Numbered from the stretch's first letter, positions 1-10,923 are shown. The stretch is DNA of 64,000 nucleotides from Saccharopolyspora rosea (GCF_025643595.1 NZ_CP102826.1:682001-746000); one strand, 5' to 3'. Notes: generated by a model from the letters alone, not told the origin. Numbers and translations: made by a program.

Positions 1-411
1 GGGGGGCAGGACCAGGCGGCGGCCCTGGTCGACGCCGACCGCCGGGCCGGGACGCCCGCGGCCGCCGGGCAACGGCTGCGGGCGACCGACAGCGCGCAGC
101 TGGCCGCGGGCACACCGCTGTTCGGCGCCGCGCCGGGGACCGTGCTCGCCTTCGAGCCGCAGCCGAACGCGGGGCAGTGGCTGGTGGTGCGGATCCGGGA
201 ACGCCGCACCGACGAACCACCCGTGCGGGGAGCCGCGGACGACCGGACGTTGCAGGAGTTCGGCACGCGGTTGCTCGGCTTCACCGCCGACCGGGTCGGC
301 GTGCGGCTGAGCCCGCGCTACGGGACGTGGGACCCGATCCGGCTGGCCGCCGCGCCGAACTCCGGCGAGGTCAGCGGGTTCCGGATCACCGAGCGCTCCG
401 CCGCGTCGTGA
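1..411 (+). CDS. C-terminal part of a SurA-like secreted foldase (partial)
   Basis: An open frame enters from the left edge and ends with TGA at 409-411, so only the last 136 residues are visible and the start lies outside. The C-terminal region has the pattern VRLSPRYGTWDP about 30 residues from the end, which I associate with the tail of actinobacterial SurA-N/PPIC-type exported chaperones found next to mazG. These proteins are anchored outside the membrane and assist folding of exported proteins. The visible part has no catalytic motif, so the function rests on this tail motif and the mfd-foldase-mazG gene order. The family call is an inference. Confidence 0.55.
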   Translation, partial: GGQDQAAALVDADRRAGTPAAAGQRLRATDSAQLAAGTPLFGAAPGTVLAFEPQPNAGQWLVVRIRERRTDEPPVRGAADDRTLQEFGTRLLGFTADRVGVRLSPRYGTWDPIRLAAAPNSGEVSGFRITERSAAS

Positions 412-487
412 TGCGGTCCGGACGCGCGGCGGTGTGTCGTGGCCACCGCAACACCCGGACTCCCCGCGGGCTTGGGACAATCGGACT

Positions 488-1498
488 ATGAACGGTGAGC
501 TCCAGGTGGCGGAGGGCAGTGCCGTCGTCGTGGTCGACGACCGGCTCGGGGACGTCGTACCGGCCGCGGCGGTCCCGGTGCTGCGTTCGGCGACCGCCGT
601 GTACGCCGAACCCGGGCTCGCCGCGGCGACCCGCGAGGCGCTGGGCGCGCCCCCGCCGCCGGACGACCTGGCGGCGCGCGCCGCGCGCGAACCGGTGGTG
701 CTCGTGGTGGGCGAGGCCGACCTGCCCGAGGCCCAGGCGCTGGTCCGGGGTGGCGCCCGGCTGATCGGTGCGGAGCCCCCGGCGGGGGTGGAGCTGCTGG
801 ACGCGGTGACGGTCATGGACCGGTTGCGCTCTCCCGGCGGCTGCCCGTGGGACGCCCAGCAGGACCACGACTCGCTGCGCAAGTACCTGGTCGAGGAGAC
901 CTACGAACTGCTCGACGCGATCGAGCACCGCGACCGGGAGGCGCTGCGCGAGGAACTCGGCGACGTGCTGTTGCAGGTGTTGTTCCACGCGCGGGTGGCG
1001 GCCGAGGACGGCACCGATCCGTTCGACGTCGACGAGGTGGCGGCGGGGCTGGTCAGCAAGCTGGTCTCGCGGCACCCGAACGTCTTCGCCGACGACGGCG
1101 CGGTGCTCGACGCCGAGTCCCAGCACGCCCGCTGGGAGGAGCTCAAACAGCGGGAGAAGCAGCGCGAGTCCATTGTGGACGGGGTGGCGCTGGGGCAGCC
1201 CGCGGTCGCGCTCGCCGCCAAGCTCGTGCAGCGGGCCCAGCGCGCCGGGGTGCCCGCCGACGTCTACCCGGACGGCGACTCCGCAGGGGAGGCGTTGTTC
1301 GGGACGGCGGCCAGGGCGAGGTTGGCCGGGGCCGATCCCGAGGACGAACTCCGGTCCGTGGCCGTCGGTTTCGCCGAGCGGATCCGCGCGGCCGAGCGGC
1401 GCGCCCGCGAGTCCGGTCTGGAACCGGCGCGGCTGTCCGCCGAGCAGTGGCGGGAGCTGATTTCAGGTTCGCCAGCGGGTGTTCGGTCCGAAACCTGA
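488..1498 (+). CDS. mazG: MazG nucleoside triphosphate pyrophosphohydrolase
   Basis: MazG hydrolyses (d)NTPs to the monophosphate and pyrophosphate in the cytoplasm, cleaning damaged nucleotides from the pool. The product is 336 residues. Residues 1-100 form an actinobacterial N-terminal extension, and the MazG domain starts near VMDRLRSPGGCPWD (109-122). The metal-binding pattern is visible as EETYE (136-140) and EELGD (155-159), giving the ExxE...ExxD motif. I chose ATG 488 because it begins an N-terminus like that of the mycobacterial enzyme; an in-frame GTG lies at 434. Its position upstream of a lytic transglycosylase and eno matches mycobacterial mazG-lpqU-eno. Nothing is truncated. Confidence 0.93.
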   Translation: MNGELQVAEGSAVVVVDDRLGDVVPAAAVPVLRSATAVYAEPGLAAATREALGAPPPPDDLAARAAREPVVLVVGEADLPEAQALVRGGARLIGAEPPAGVELLDAVTVMDRLRSPGGCPWDAQQDHDSLRKYLVEETYELLDAIEHRDREALREELGDVLLQVLFHARVAAEDGTDPFDVDEVAAGLVSKLVSRHPNVFADDGAVLDAESQHARWEELKQREKQRESIVDGVALGQPAVALAAKLVQRAQRAGVPADVYPDGDSAGEALFGTAARARLAGADPEDELRSVAVGFAERIRAAERRARESGLEPARLSAEQWRELISGSPAGVRSET

Positions 1499-1635
1499 TC
1501 CGCCACCGGGGCGCCCGCGGGCGGCGTCCGAGCTGACGCCGACGCGGTCGGCGGCGACATCCACTTGACATGGACGTCCACCACTGCGGTGCGCAGCGCC
1601 TCCGCGCGGGAGGCGGTCGGTGGGCGGAGGGCACG

Positions 1636-2448
1636 GTGCGCGTCTGGGGGCGCAGAGGGAGGAAGGTCTTGCCGAGTCGGTCCTGGCTGCTGTTGGCCCC
1701 GGCGCTCGCGGTCCTGACGTCGTGCACCGCCGTGACACCGGAGTCGCGTACCCCGGTGCACTTCCAACCGCCCCCGGCCATCGCCCCGCCCGATCCGGGT
1801 GTCCTGCCGCCCGAGGTGGCGCTGCTGGCCCCGGGCGGTCCTCCGGTCCCGCCGGAGAACCGGCCGCAGGCCCAGCTCGGCGACTGGTCCGAGTCGATGG
1901 CCGATCCGCTCAACATCCCCCGCGCGGCGCTCCAGGCGTACGGCTACGCGCAGCGTTCCCTGGAGCGCAGCGACCCGGGCTGCGGGCTGAGCTGGACGCT
2001 GCTGGCGGGCATCGGCGCCGTCGAGTCCAGCCACGGCAGGCACGGCGGGGCCAAGCTCGACGCGACCGGGCGGCCCAGCCACCCCATCATCGGTCCGGCG
2101 CTGGACGGGTCGGACGGCATCAAGCGCATCGACGACACCGACGGCGGGCGGCTGGACGGCGATCAGGTCTGGGACCACGCGGTCGGCCCGCTGCAGTTCA
2201 TCCCGATCACCTGGGAGAAGTGGGCGGTGGACGCCGACGGCGACGGCGTCGCCGACCCGCAGGACATCGACGACGCGGCGCTGACCGCGGGCCGCTACCT
2301 GTGCAGCGTCGGCGGCGACCTCCGGCAGCCGGACCGCTTCTGGGCCGCCCTGCTCACCTACAACGAGAGCCACGACTACGGCCAGGAAGTTCTCGACTGG
2401 GCCGACTACTACGGCAGGCAGAGCCACACCCTCCGGGCCGCGGGCTGA
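1636..2448 (+). CDS. LpqU-like lytic transglycosylase lipoprotein
   Basis: A peptidoglycan lytic transglycosylase of the MltB/SLT_2 type, expected to cleave MurNAc-GlcNAc bonds outside the membrane. A basic n-region (RRGRK), a hydrophobic stretch and the lipobox LTSC predict lipidation at a cysteine near residue 30. The catalytic glutamate should be in GAVESSHG, and the conserved AVGPLQFIPITW and DADGDGVAD blocks follow. Two starts are plausible: GTG 1636, preceded by GGAGGG, and TTG 1669, preceded by GAGGGAGGAAGG; both keep the lipobox. It sits where lpqU lies in M. tuberculosis, between mazG and eno, and the next gene is a paralogue. Confidence 0.85.
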   Translation: MRVWGRRGRKVLPSRSWLLLAPALAVLTSCTAVTPESRTPVHFQPPPAIAPPDPGVLPPEVALLAPGGPPVPPENRPQAQLGDWSESMADPLNIPRAALQAYGYAQRSLERSDPGCGLSWTLLAGIGAVESSHGRHGGAKLDATGRPSHPIIGPALDGSDGIKRIDDTDGGRLDGDQVWDHAVGPLQFIPITWEKWAVDADGDGVADPQDIDDAALTAGRYLCSVGGDLRQPDRFWAALLTYNESHDYGQEVLDWADYYGRQSHTLRAAG

Positions 2449-2518
2449 CCGCCCGGCTGCGAGCTGTTCGGGTCGTGGATGGTGACCCCGATCGCTACCG
2501 TCCAGTAGCCTCGGCCGC

Positions 2519-3319
2519 GTGATCCGGACCACCTCAGCCGTGCTGGCCGTCCTCAGTCGGCTCGCCATCGCGTTGTCGCTGGTCATCGCGACTGTTGGCG
2601 GGGTCGGTCTGGTCAAGGTGCTGGGCGGGCCGACCCGGGCCGCGGTCGCCGCGCCGCCGCCGCGGGTGGACCCCGAGCCCGCGCCGGTGTCGCCGGGCTC
2701 GGCGGCACCGCCGGTCGACGAGCCGACCCCGCAGGTCGAGCCCGGGGTGGACCCGGTGCGGCAGTGGGCCGACCGGGTCGCGACGGTGGTGGACATCCCG
2801 GCGCGGGCGGTCGTCTCCTACGTCAACGCCGACCTGGCGATGCGGGAACACCAGCCGAGCTGCCGGATCTCCTGGGCGACGCTGGCCGGGATCGGGCGCA
2901 TCGAGTCCGACCACGGTCGCTACGGCGGGCGGTTCCTGCGCGAGGACGGACGTCCCTCCAGCCCGATCGTCGGCGTGCCCCTCGACGGCACCCCCGGAGT
3001 CCGGCTGATCCCGGACACCGACGGCGGGGCGCTCGACGGCGACCCGCAGCACGACCGGGCCGTCGGGCCGATGCAGTTCATCCCGGGCACCTGGCGCAAG
3101 TGGGCGACGGACGGCAACGGCGACGGCAAGGGCGACCCGCAGAACCTGGACGACGCGGCCATGGCCGCCGCCCGCTACCTGTGCTCGGACGGCCGCGACA
3201 TGTCGACCGGTCCGGGCTGGTGGGCGGCGGTGATGTCGTACAACAGCTCCGTCGAGTACGGGCAGAAGGTGTTCGCGCTGGCCGAGACCTACGCCGCGGC
3301 GGGCAACCGCCGCCGGTGA
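2519..3319 (+). CDS. Membrane-anchored lytic transglycosylase, second paralogue
   Basis: 266 residues. Residues 6-35 are hydrophobic (ALSLVIATVGGVGLV) and have no lipobox, so the protein is probably anchored by one N-terminal segment. A Pro-rich spacer follows to about residue 78. The transglycosylase domain has the glutamate motif GRIESDHG, the block AVGPMQFIPGTW, and a DGNGDGKGD loop resembling a calcium-binding site. It should cut glycan strands in the cell wall. The gene lies 70 bp after its lipoprotein paralogue on the same strand. A TAGCCT hexamer (2505-2510) sits just upstream of GTG 2519, so transcription may begin close to the start codon, but this promoter is tentative. Confidence 0.85.
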   Translation: MIRTTSAVLAVLSRLAIALSLVIATVGGVGLVKVLGGPTRAAVAAPPPRVDPEPAPVSPGSAAPPVDEPTPQVEPGVDPVRQWADRVATVVDIPARAVVSYVNADLAMREHQPSCRISWATLAGIGRIESDHGRYGGRFLREDGRPSSPIVGVPLDGTPGVRLIPDTDGGALDGDPQHDRAVGPMQFIPGTWRKWATDGNGDGKGDPQNLDDAAMAAARYLCSDGRDMSTGPGWWAAVMSYNSSVEYGQKVFALAETYAAAGNRRR

Positions 3320-3359
3320 GCGTCAGCGCGCGCCCCGCCGGGAGCAGGTTCGAAGACGC

Positions 3360-5230
<1,871 letters not shown>

Positions 5231-5233
5231 GCC

Positions 5234-5758
5234 ATGCCGGTGGGTCGCGCGACACCGGACCGGGACCGGCGCGCTCGGCGGGGCGATTCCCCGGCGGCGC
5301 GCCGGGCCGAGCGCGCCCGCCGCGGCACCGCCAAGGGGCGGCGACCAGGCGGGAAACCGCCCGGTCGCCGCCCGCGGTCGGGCACCGGCGGTGCTTTCAA
5401 GCTCTCGTCCACGCGTCGCGCGGCGGTGCTGGCGATGCTCGTCTGCGCGATGGCGCTGAGCGTGTCGGTGCCGCTGCGCACCTACCTGAGCCAGCGCGAG
5501 GAGCTGGCCGACCAGCAGCAACAGCAGGCCCGGTTGCAGGACGAGGTCAGGAACCTGCAGGAGCGCAAGCGGGAACTGTCCGACCCGGCGCACCTGGAGG
5601 CCGAGGCGCGGGCACGGCTCGGCTACGTGCGGCCGGGGGAGACGCCCTACGTCGTGCAGGTCCCGGAGACCACCGGGGCGCCGCCGCCCAAGCCCGCCAC
5701 CGGCGATCTGCCGTGGTACGAAGAACTCTGGAATTCCGTGATGGGGAAGGGATCGTGA
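5234..5758 (+). CDS. FtsB/DivIC-type septum formation initiator
   Basis: A bitopic divisome protein, 174 residues. Residues 1-62 are very rich in Arg/Gly/Pro and should be cytoplasmic. One membrane segment follows (about 63-83), then a heptad-like coiled coil (84-117, with QREELADQQQQQ) and the conserved tail ARARLGYVRPGE near 125-136 that marks the FtsB/DivIC family. FtsB-type proteins join FtsL and FtsQ to couple septal wall synthesis to the Z-ring. It lies 3 bases after eno and overlaps the DUF501 gene by 4 bases, as in M. tuberculosis Rv1023-Rv1025. Confidence 0.88.
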   Translation: MPVGRATPDRDRRARRGDSPAARRAERARRGTAKGRRPGGKPPGRRPRSGTGGAFKLSSTRRAAVLAMLVCAMALSVSVPLRTYLSQREELADQQQQQARLQDEVRNLQERKRELSDPAHLEAEARARLGYVRPGETPYVVQVPETTGAPPPKPATGDLPWYEELWNSVMGKGS

Positions 5759-6261
5759 CGGTGGACGCAGGCGCGTCGACGATCAGCGAGCACGACCGCG
5801 AGTCCGTGGCGCGGCAGCTCGGCCGACCGCCGCGCGGGCTGCGGGCCGTCGCGGCGCGGGACGCGGCGGGCGAGCCGACGGTGGTGCAGACCCACCCGCG
5901 CCTGGAGGACGGCACCCCGTTCCCCACGCTGTACTACCTGACCGCGCCGCAGCTGGTCTCCCACGTGTCCACGCTGGAGGCCGAGGGCCTGATGCGGGAC
6001 ATGACCGCCCGGCTGGCCGAGGACGCGGACCTGGCCGAGCGGTACCGCCGCGCGCACGAGTCCTACCTGGCCGAACGGGACGCCCTGGAGCCGCTGGGCA
6101 CCGATGTCAGCGCGGGCGGCATGCCGGATCGCGTCAAGTGCCTGCACGTCCACGTCGCCCACGCGCTGGCCAGGGGGGCCGGGGTGAACCCGTTCGGCGA
6201 CGAGGCGGTGGACCTCATCGCCGAACGTTGGCCGGAGCACCGCTACCTGCTCGGGAGGTAG
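5755..6261 (+). CDS. DUF501 family protein
   Basis: 168 residues; start GTG 5755 overlaps the stop of the FtsB-like gene in GTGA, implying translational coupling. The sequence matches DUF501 as found between ftsB and ppx in actinobacteria (Rv1025): conserved blocks are ARQLGRPPRG, PFPTLYYLTAP and the histidine/cysteine stretch KCLHVHVAHALA near residues 127-138, then GVNPFGDEAV. The fold has no assigned activity; the conserved Cys/His cluster could bind a metal, which is speculation. No signal peptide or membrane segment is seen. The family usually precedes ppx directly, but here two unrelated genes intervene. Confidence 0.88.
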   Translation: MTVDAGASTISEHDRESVARQLGRPPRGLRAVAARDAAGEPTVVQTHPRLEDGTPFPTLYYLTAPQLVSHVSTLEAEGLMRDMTARLAEDADLAERYRRAHESYLAERDALEPLGTDVSAGGMPDRVKCLHVHVAHALARGAGVNPFGDEAVDLIAERWPEHRYLLGR

Positions 6262-6281
6262 GCCGCGCGTTCCGGGGGCGT

Positions 6282-7895
6282 TCACCCGCCGGGCGTCACC
6301 CGTTCCGCGAGCTCGCGGGCGCCGCTGATCGGGGTGGCGCCGAAGGTGTGGCCCGGGTCGGCGAGGCGCGTGGCGACGAACGCCTCGGCGACCTGCGACG
6401 GCGCGTGCCGGAGCAGCAGCGACGCCTGCAACGCCAGGGACAGCCGCCCGGCGACCGCGCGGGCCTGCTCGGGTGCGGGATCGGCGAGCCGGCGGCGCAG
6501 CTCCCGCAGCGCGGCGTCGTAGTCCGCATCGGCGCCCGCCGCGGCGTCCAGTTCGGCGAGGACGGCGTCGCGGGACTCGGGTTGCCGGGCCAGCGCGCGC
6601 AGCACGTCGAGGGCGGTGACGTTGCCGGAGCCCTCCCAGATCGAACTCAGCGGGGCCTCCCGGTACAGCCTGGGGAGCCCGGACTCCTCGACGTAACCGT
6701 TGCCGCCGAGGCATTCCAGCGCCTCGGCCACGGCGGTCGGCGTGCGCTTGCAGATCGAGAACTTCGCGGCGGGCAGCGCCAGGCGCAGCAGGTCGCGTTC
6801 GCCGTGCTCGACGGCGGCGGCCAGCCGCATGGCCAGCGCGGTGGCCCCTTCCGACTCCAGGGCCAGGTCGGCGAGCACGGTCCGCATCAGCGGCGCGTCG
6901 CAGAGCCGGTGGCCGAACGCGCTGCGGTGGTGCGCGTGGTGCGCGGCTTCGGACAGCGCGATCCGGATCGTGGCGGCGGAACCGAGAACGCAGTCGAGCC
7001 GGGTCATCGACACCATCTCGATGATGCAGCGGACGCCGCGCCCCTCCTCCCCGACCAGCCGGCCGATCGCGCCGGTGTACTCGATCTCGGCGGAGGCGTT
7101 GGACTTGTTGCCCAGCTTGTCCTTCAGGCGCTGCAACCGGATCTCGTTGCGGCTGCCGTCGGGCAGCACCCGGGGCACCAGGAAGCAGCTCAGCCCGCCT
7201 GGCGCCTGCGCCAGCACGAGGAACAGGTCGTTCATCGGCGCGGAGGTGAACCACTTGTGCCCGACGAGCCGGTAGCTGCCGTCGGCGAGCGGTTCGGCCG
7301 TGGTGGTGTTGGCCCGCACGTCCGAACCGCCCTGCTTCTCGGTCATCGACATCCCGGCCAGCAGGCCCGGCTTCTGCTCGGGCGGGCGCAGGCCGAACTC
7401 GTAGGCGCGCGCGGTGAGCGCCGGTTCGAAGCGCGCGGCCAGGTCGGGGGCGTGGCGCAGCGCGGGAACCGCGGCGTAGGTCATCGAGATCGGGCAGCCG
7501 TGCCCGGCCTCGGCCTGCGACCACAGGTAGAAACCGGCGGCCCGCCGGACGTGCGAGCCGCCGTCCCACGGCGCGGCGTGCAGGCCGTGGTGCACCGCGC
7601 GCGCCATCAGCCAGTGCCAGGACGGGTGGAAGTCGACCTCGTCGACGCGGTTGCCGTAGCGGTCGTGGGTGCGCAGGTGCGGCGGGTGGTCGTTGGCGAG
7701 CCTGCCGTGCTCGCGGGCCTCGGCCGATCCGGCCTCGGCCGCGAGGTCCCCGAGATCTCCGATGCGGTACCGGTCGATCGCGGAACGCAGCGCCGGATCG
7801 CAGGCGATCGGGTCGAACCCGTCCAACGGCGGTGGCTGGTTCACCACGCGGTGCGTGTTGAACCCGGTGGTGTGAGGCGCGTCCGTGAGCGTCAT
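6282..7895 (-). CDS. AidB-like acyl-CoA dehydrogenase family flavoprotein
   Basis: 537 residues, the length of E. coli AidB rather than of ordinary acyl-CoA dehydrogenases. AidB-specific blocks are visible: HRVVNQPPPL near the N-terminus, RLANDHPPHLRTHDRYG, DEVDFHPSWHWLM, GMSMTEKQGGSDVR, LKDKLGNKSNAS and LYREAPLSSIWEGSGN. AidB binds FAD and DNA and is linked to protection from alkylating agents; its dehydrogenase activity is weak. Many actinobacterial relatives are annotated simply as acyl-CoA dehydrogenases, and the physiological substrate is unknown. Start ATG 7895 was chosen because homology begins there. It faces the DUF501 gene with a 20-bp gap and interrupts the usual DUF501-ppx order. 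Confidence 0.85.
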   Translation of the reverse strand: MTLTDAPHTTGFNTHRVVNQPPPLDGFDPIACDPALRSAIDRYRIGDLGDLAAEAGSAEAREHGRLANDHPPHLRTHDRYGNRVDEVDFHPSWHWLMARAVHHGLHAAPWDGGSHVRRAAGFYLWSQAEAGHGCPISMTYAAVPALRHAPDLAARFEPALTARAYEFGLRPPEQKPGLLAGMSMTEKQGGSDVRANTTTAEPLADGSYRLVGHKWFTSAPMNDLFLVLAQAPGGLSCFLVPRVLPDGSRNEIRLQRLKDKLGNKSNASAEIEYTGAIGRLVGEEGRGVRCIIEMVSMTRLDCVLGSAATIRIALSEAAHHAHHRSAFGHRLCDAPLMRTVLADLALESEGATALAMRLAAAVEHGERDLLRLALPAAKFSICKRTPTAVAEALECLGGNGYVEESGLPRLYREAPLSSIWEGSGNVTALDVLRALARQPESRDAVLAELDAAAGADADYDAALRELRRRLADPAPEQARAVAGRLSLALQASLLLRHAPSQVAEAFVATRLADPGHTFGATPISGARELAERVTPGG

Positions 7896-8110
7896 GACCG
7901 GAGAGTAGGCGCGTGTGCCTTGGTAGCGGGATTTTTCGCCCGACCGGCTTTGGCCGCCGCACCCCTGGATCGTTACCGGGGAGGCATGAACGACCTGGCG
8001 GTTCGCCATCGGGCGATCCCCGACCCGGTGGTGTATCCAAGAGATTCGCCGTCGTGGCGAAGCCGGGCGGCTCCGCGTCGGGGGTCGCTGAGCACGCGGC
8101 AGGAGGGGCA

Positions 8111-9763
8111 GTGACGGCTCGCAGGAAACACCAGGGCAGGCGGGAGACCGCGCGCATGCGGCCGGTGCGGCCGGGCCGGTGGAAACCGCGGACCTGGATC
8201 GCCACGACCGCGCTGACCCCCATCCTGCTGCTGGCCGCGGCGCTGGCGGCCGCGTCCGGCACGTTCCTCACCGGCCCGCCCCGGCCGGGTCCCGCACCGC
8301 CGTCGCCCGAGGACCCGCGGGACCTCGGGGCGACCGGGCAGCTCCCCCGGGACATCCGGCTCAGCCCGGAATTGCTGGACCAGGCGGGAAATCCGCGCGA
8401 ACTGGCCACCGGCGCCGGGCCGGAGGCCGACCTGCCCAACGGCCGGCTCGACATCCCGCGGCCGGTGCTGGACGCCTACATCGGAGCGGCCTCCGTGCTG
8501 TCCCGGACCGATCCGCAGTGCGGGTTGGACTGGTCGGTGCTGGCGGCGATCGGGCGCGTCGAGTCGGGCCACGCCCGCGGCGGGAAGGTCGACGTCATGG
8601 GCACGACCGTCACGGCGATCCTCGGACCGCGGCTGTCGGGCGCCCCGGGCGTGGCGGCCGTGCCGGACACCGACGCCGGTCGGCTCGACGGCGACCCGGT
8701 GTGGGACCGCGCGGTCGGCCCGATGCAGTTCCTCCCCGCGACCTGGGCCAAGTACGCGGTGAACGCGCACGGCGAAGGACCGCCGAGTCCGCACAACGTC
8801 AACGACGCCGCGCTCGCGGCGGGCAGGTACCTCTGCGACGGCTCGGGTGATCTGCGGAACCCGCGCGACCTCGCGGCCGCGGTGTTCCGCTACAACCACT
8901 CGGACAACTACGTGCGGACGGTGCTGATCTGGGCCTCCGCCTACGCGCGGGGCGTCACCCCGACACCGGCGGAGCTCGCTCCCGAGGTCGGCGACGTCCT
9001 CCGGGGCGAGCGCGTTTCCAGCGATCCGGGAGCCCTGGCCGCGGCGCCGGGCGCGCCGCACCCGGCGGCACCACCGTCGGCCGCCCCTCCGCTCGCGGCG
9101 GCTCCGGCGCCGCCGCCTGCCGGCGCGCCGCGCCCGTCGGCACCACCGCCGTCCGCACCCGCACCACCGACCGGCTCGGCGCCGCCGAACAGCACCTCGC
9201 GGCCGACATCGACCGGTACGCGGCCGCCGTCGTCGCCACCGAGTTCCGCGCCGCCGTCCGGCGGAGCACCGCCGAGCGCGGGCACGTCGCATCCGGGCGT
9301 CCCGCCGTCGTCGACACCCCCGAGGTCGGAACCACCGGCTTCGTCCGGAAGTCCGGCGACACCGAGCACGCCGACGCTGCCAGGTGCCCCGGCGTGGCCG
9401 GATGCGACGACACCGCCCTCGACTCCCGCGGTGCCGAGCACGCCGACGCCACCGAGCACCCAAGCCCCGCCGAGCTCCGAGACGTCGCCGGGCACGCGGA
9501 CGTCGCCGAGCACGTCGGTGCCGCCGAGCGAGCCCGGGCCCACGTCGACGCGCGGCACGACGTCGGACCGGCCGAGGACCTCCGGTCCCACCGCGCGGAC
9601 CTGCGATCCCGGCGCCCTCGCGCTGGGCGAGTTCAGCCGGACTCCCAGGTCAGGCGGTGCCCTCGCACCGGGGACGGGAGACCCGGGGACGCTGCACGGC
9701 GGTGAGACGGTCTACGTCAACTCGACCGGCGGAGAGCTGGTGCCCTGCACCGTGGAGATGTGA
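8111..9763 (+). CDS. Lytic transglycosylase with long Pro/Ser/Thr-rich stalk, third paralogue
   Basis: 550 residues from GTG 8111, preceded by the strong ribosome site AGGAGGGG. A basic N-terminus (TARRKHQGRR) and a hydrophobic segment (about 33-55) anchor or export it. The transglycosylase domain (about 120-300) retains the catalytic motif GRVESGHA and AVGPMQFLPATW, but the acidic DGDGD loop of the two earlier paralogues is replaced by NAHGEGPPS. From about residue 310 to 505 the chain is nearly all Pro, Ser, Thr, Ala and Gly, typical of a wall-spanning stalk. The final ~45 residues form a small module with two cysteines (TCDPGALAL and LVPCTVEM). It lies between aidB-like and ppx. Confidence 0.83.
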   Translation: MTARRKHQGRRETARMRPVRPGRWKPRTWIATTALTPILLLAAALAAASGTFLTGPPRPGPAPPSPEDPRDLGATGQLPRDIRLSPELLDQAGNPRELATGAGPEADLPNGRLDIPRPVLDAYIGAASVLSRTDPQCGLDWSVLAAIGRVESGHARGGKVDVMGTTVTAILGPRLSGAPGVAAVPDTDAGRLDGDPVWDRAVGPMQFLPATWAKYAVNAHGEGPPSPHNVNDAALAAGRYLCDGSGDLRNPRDLAAAVFRYNHSDNYVRTVLIWASAYARGVTPTPAELAPEVGDVLRGERVSSDPGALAAAPGAPHPAAPPSAAPPLAAAPAPPPAGAPRPSAPPPSAPAPPTGSAPPNSTSRPTSTGTRPPSSPPSSAPPSGGAPPSAGTSHPGVPPSSTPPRSEPPASSGSPATPSTPTLPGAPAWPDATTPPSTPAVPSTPTPPSTQAPPSSETSPGTRTSPSTSVPPSEPGPTSTRGTTSDRPRTSGPTARTCDPGALALGEFSRTPRSGGALAPGTGDPGTLHGGETVYVNSTGGELVPCTVEM

Positions 9764-9837
9764 TCACGGTCGCCGGGCTAGCGTGGTGCTGTGGGCCCGC
9801 CGTGCGGCGGGACGCCCGGAACGCGAGGAGGACGCAG

Positions 9838-10809
9838 ATGCCACGGGTCGCGGCGATCGACTGCGGGACGAACTCGATCCGCCTGTTGGTGGCCGATGTG
9901 ACGGATTCACCCACGAGCGGGGGAGAGGCTGCCGGGACCCGCGCGCTGCGGGACGTGCACCGGGAGATGCGGATCGTCCGGCTCGGCCAAGGCGTCGACG
10001 CCACCGGGCGGCTGGCCGACGAGGCGCTGGAGCGCACCCGCGCGGCCCTCGTCGACTACGCGTCGATCGCCGTGCGCAAGGGAGTGGAGCGCGTCCGCAT
10101 GGTCGCCACCTCGGCGACCCGGGACGCGGCCAACCGCGAGGACTTCTTCGGCATGGTCCGCGACACGCTCGGCGTCGACGCCGAGGTGATCACCGGCGAC
10201 GAGGAGGCCCGGCTGTCGTTCACCGGCGCGGTCGGCGACCTGGACCCGGCCGATGGCCCGTTCGTGGTGGCCGACATCGGCGGCGGTTCGACCGAACTCG
10301 TCGTCGGCACCTGGGACGGTGCGACCGCGCACGTCACCGCGGCGCACTCCGCCGACGTGGGCTGCGTGCGGCTCACCGAGCGGTGCCTGCGCAGCGACCC
10401 GCCGACCGCCGAGGAGGTGCGCGAGGCGGGGGAGGTCGCCCGCAAGATCCTCGACGACGCGTTCGCCGCGGTGGACTGCTCCGGTGCGCGGACCTGGGTC
10501 GGGGTGGCCGGGACGGTGACCACGCTGTCCGCGATCGTCCAGGAACTTCCCGAATACGATCCGGTCGCCATTCACCTTTCCCACATTTCCCGGAATGCGA
10601 TCCAGCGGATCACCGCTGATTTGCTCCGGATGGACCACGACGAACGTGCCTCGATCGGGGCCATGCACCCCGGCAGGGTTGATGTGATCGGCGGTGGCGC
10701 GCTCGTTCTGGATGTGCTCGCGGAGGAGCTGTCCGAGCGCGCCGGTATCGATTCGGTTACAGTCAGTGAGCACGACATTCTGGACGGCATAGCCCTGTCC
10801 ATCAGCTGA
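9838..10809 (+). CDS. ppx: Ppx/GppA-family exopolyphosphatase
   Basis: 323 residues of the ASKHA fold. Phosphate-binding loops are visible as AAIDCGTNSIRLLV (5-18) and VADIGGGSTEL (near 142-152). The family removes terminal phosphate from polyphosphate or hydrolyses pppGpp; short actinobacterial versions correspond to Ppx1/Ppx2 (Rv1026), and I cannot tell which activity dominates. Start ATG 9838 follows GCGAGGAGG. The gene normally follows DUF501 directly; here it is separated by about 3.6 kb of inserted genes, so it probably needs its own promoter. A weak inverted repeat (CAGGAT-GCGGA-ATCCTG, 10814-10830) follows the stop. Confidence 0.9.
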   Translation: MPRVAAIDCGTNSIRLLVADVTDSPTSGGEAAGTRALRDVHREMRIVRLGQGVDATGRLADEALERTRAALVDYASIAVRKGVERVRMVATSATRDAANREDFFGMVRDTLGVDAEVITGDEEARLSFTGAVGDLDPADGPFVVADIGGGSTELVVGTWDGATAHVTAAHSADVGCVRLTERCLRSDPPTAEEVREAGEVARKILDDAFAAVDCSGARTWVGVAGTVTTLSAIVQELPEYDPVAIHLSHISRNAIQRITADLLRMDHDERASIGAMHPGRVDVIGGGALVLDVLAEELSERAGIDSVTVSEHDILDGIALSIS

Positions 10810-10895
10810 TTCTCAGGATGCGGAATCCTGCTTCCATTGTTCGGGTGAGCGTTGTGCTGGATCGAGACAGAAGATGACGGCTTTGTGACAGCGCA

Positions 10896-10923
10896 TTGCT
10901 GTGAACTGGTTCTCACTTATGTT
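10896..10923 (+). promoter_or_regulatory. Putative sigma70-type promoter of the oligopeptide importer
   Basis: TTGCTG (10896-10901) and TATGTT (10918-10923) are separated by 16 bp, giving a plausible housekeeping promoter about 90 bases ahead of the binding-protein start. The region is visibly less GC-rich than its surroundings. An imperfect dyad (ACAGC-GCATT-GCTGT) overlaps the -35 side. Confidence 0.45.

Noticed and set aside
1565..1600. TTGACA (1565-1570) as promoter of the first transglycosylase gene
   Set aside because: No acceptable -10 hexamer follows at 16-18 bp; left unannotated.
5647..8454. Very long minus-strand frame of 935 codons across aidB-like and ftsB genes
   Set aside because: GC-rich shadow: Arg/Pro/Gly-biased product in the wrong frame of well-supported genes.
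9100..9600. Possible tandem DNA repeat in the third transglycosylase gene
   Set aside because: The sequence is compositionally biased (Pro/Ser/Thr codons) but has no regular period; it is best described as a stalk, not a DNA repeat.
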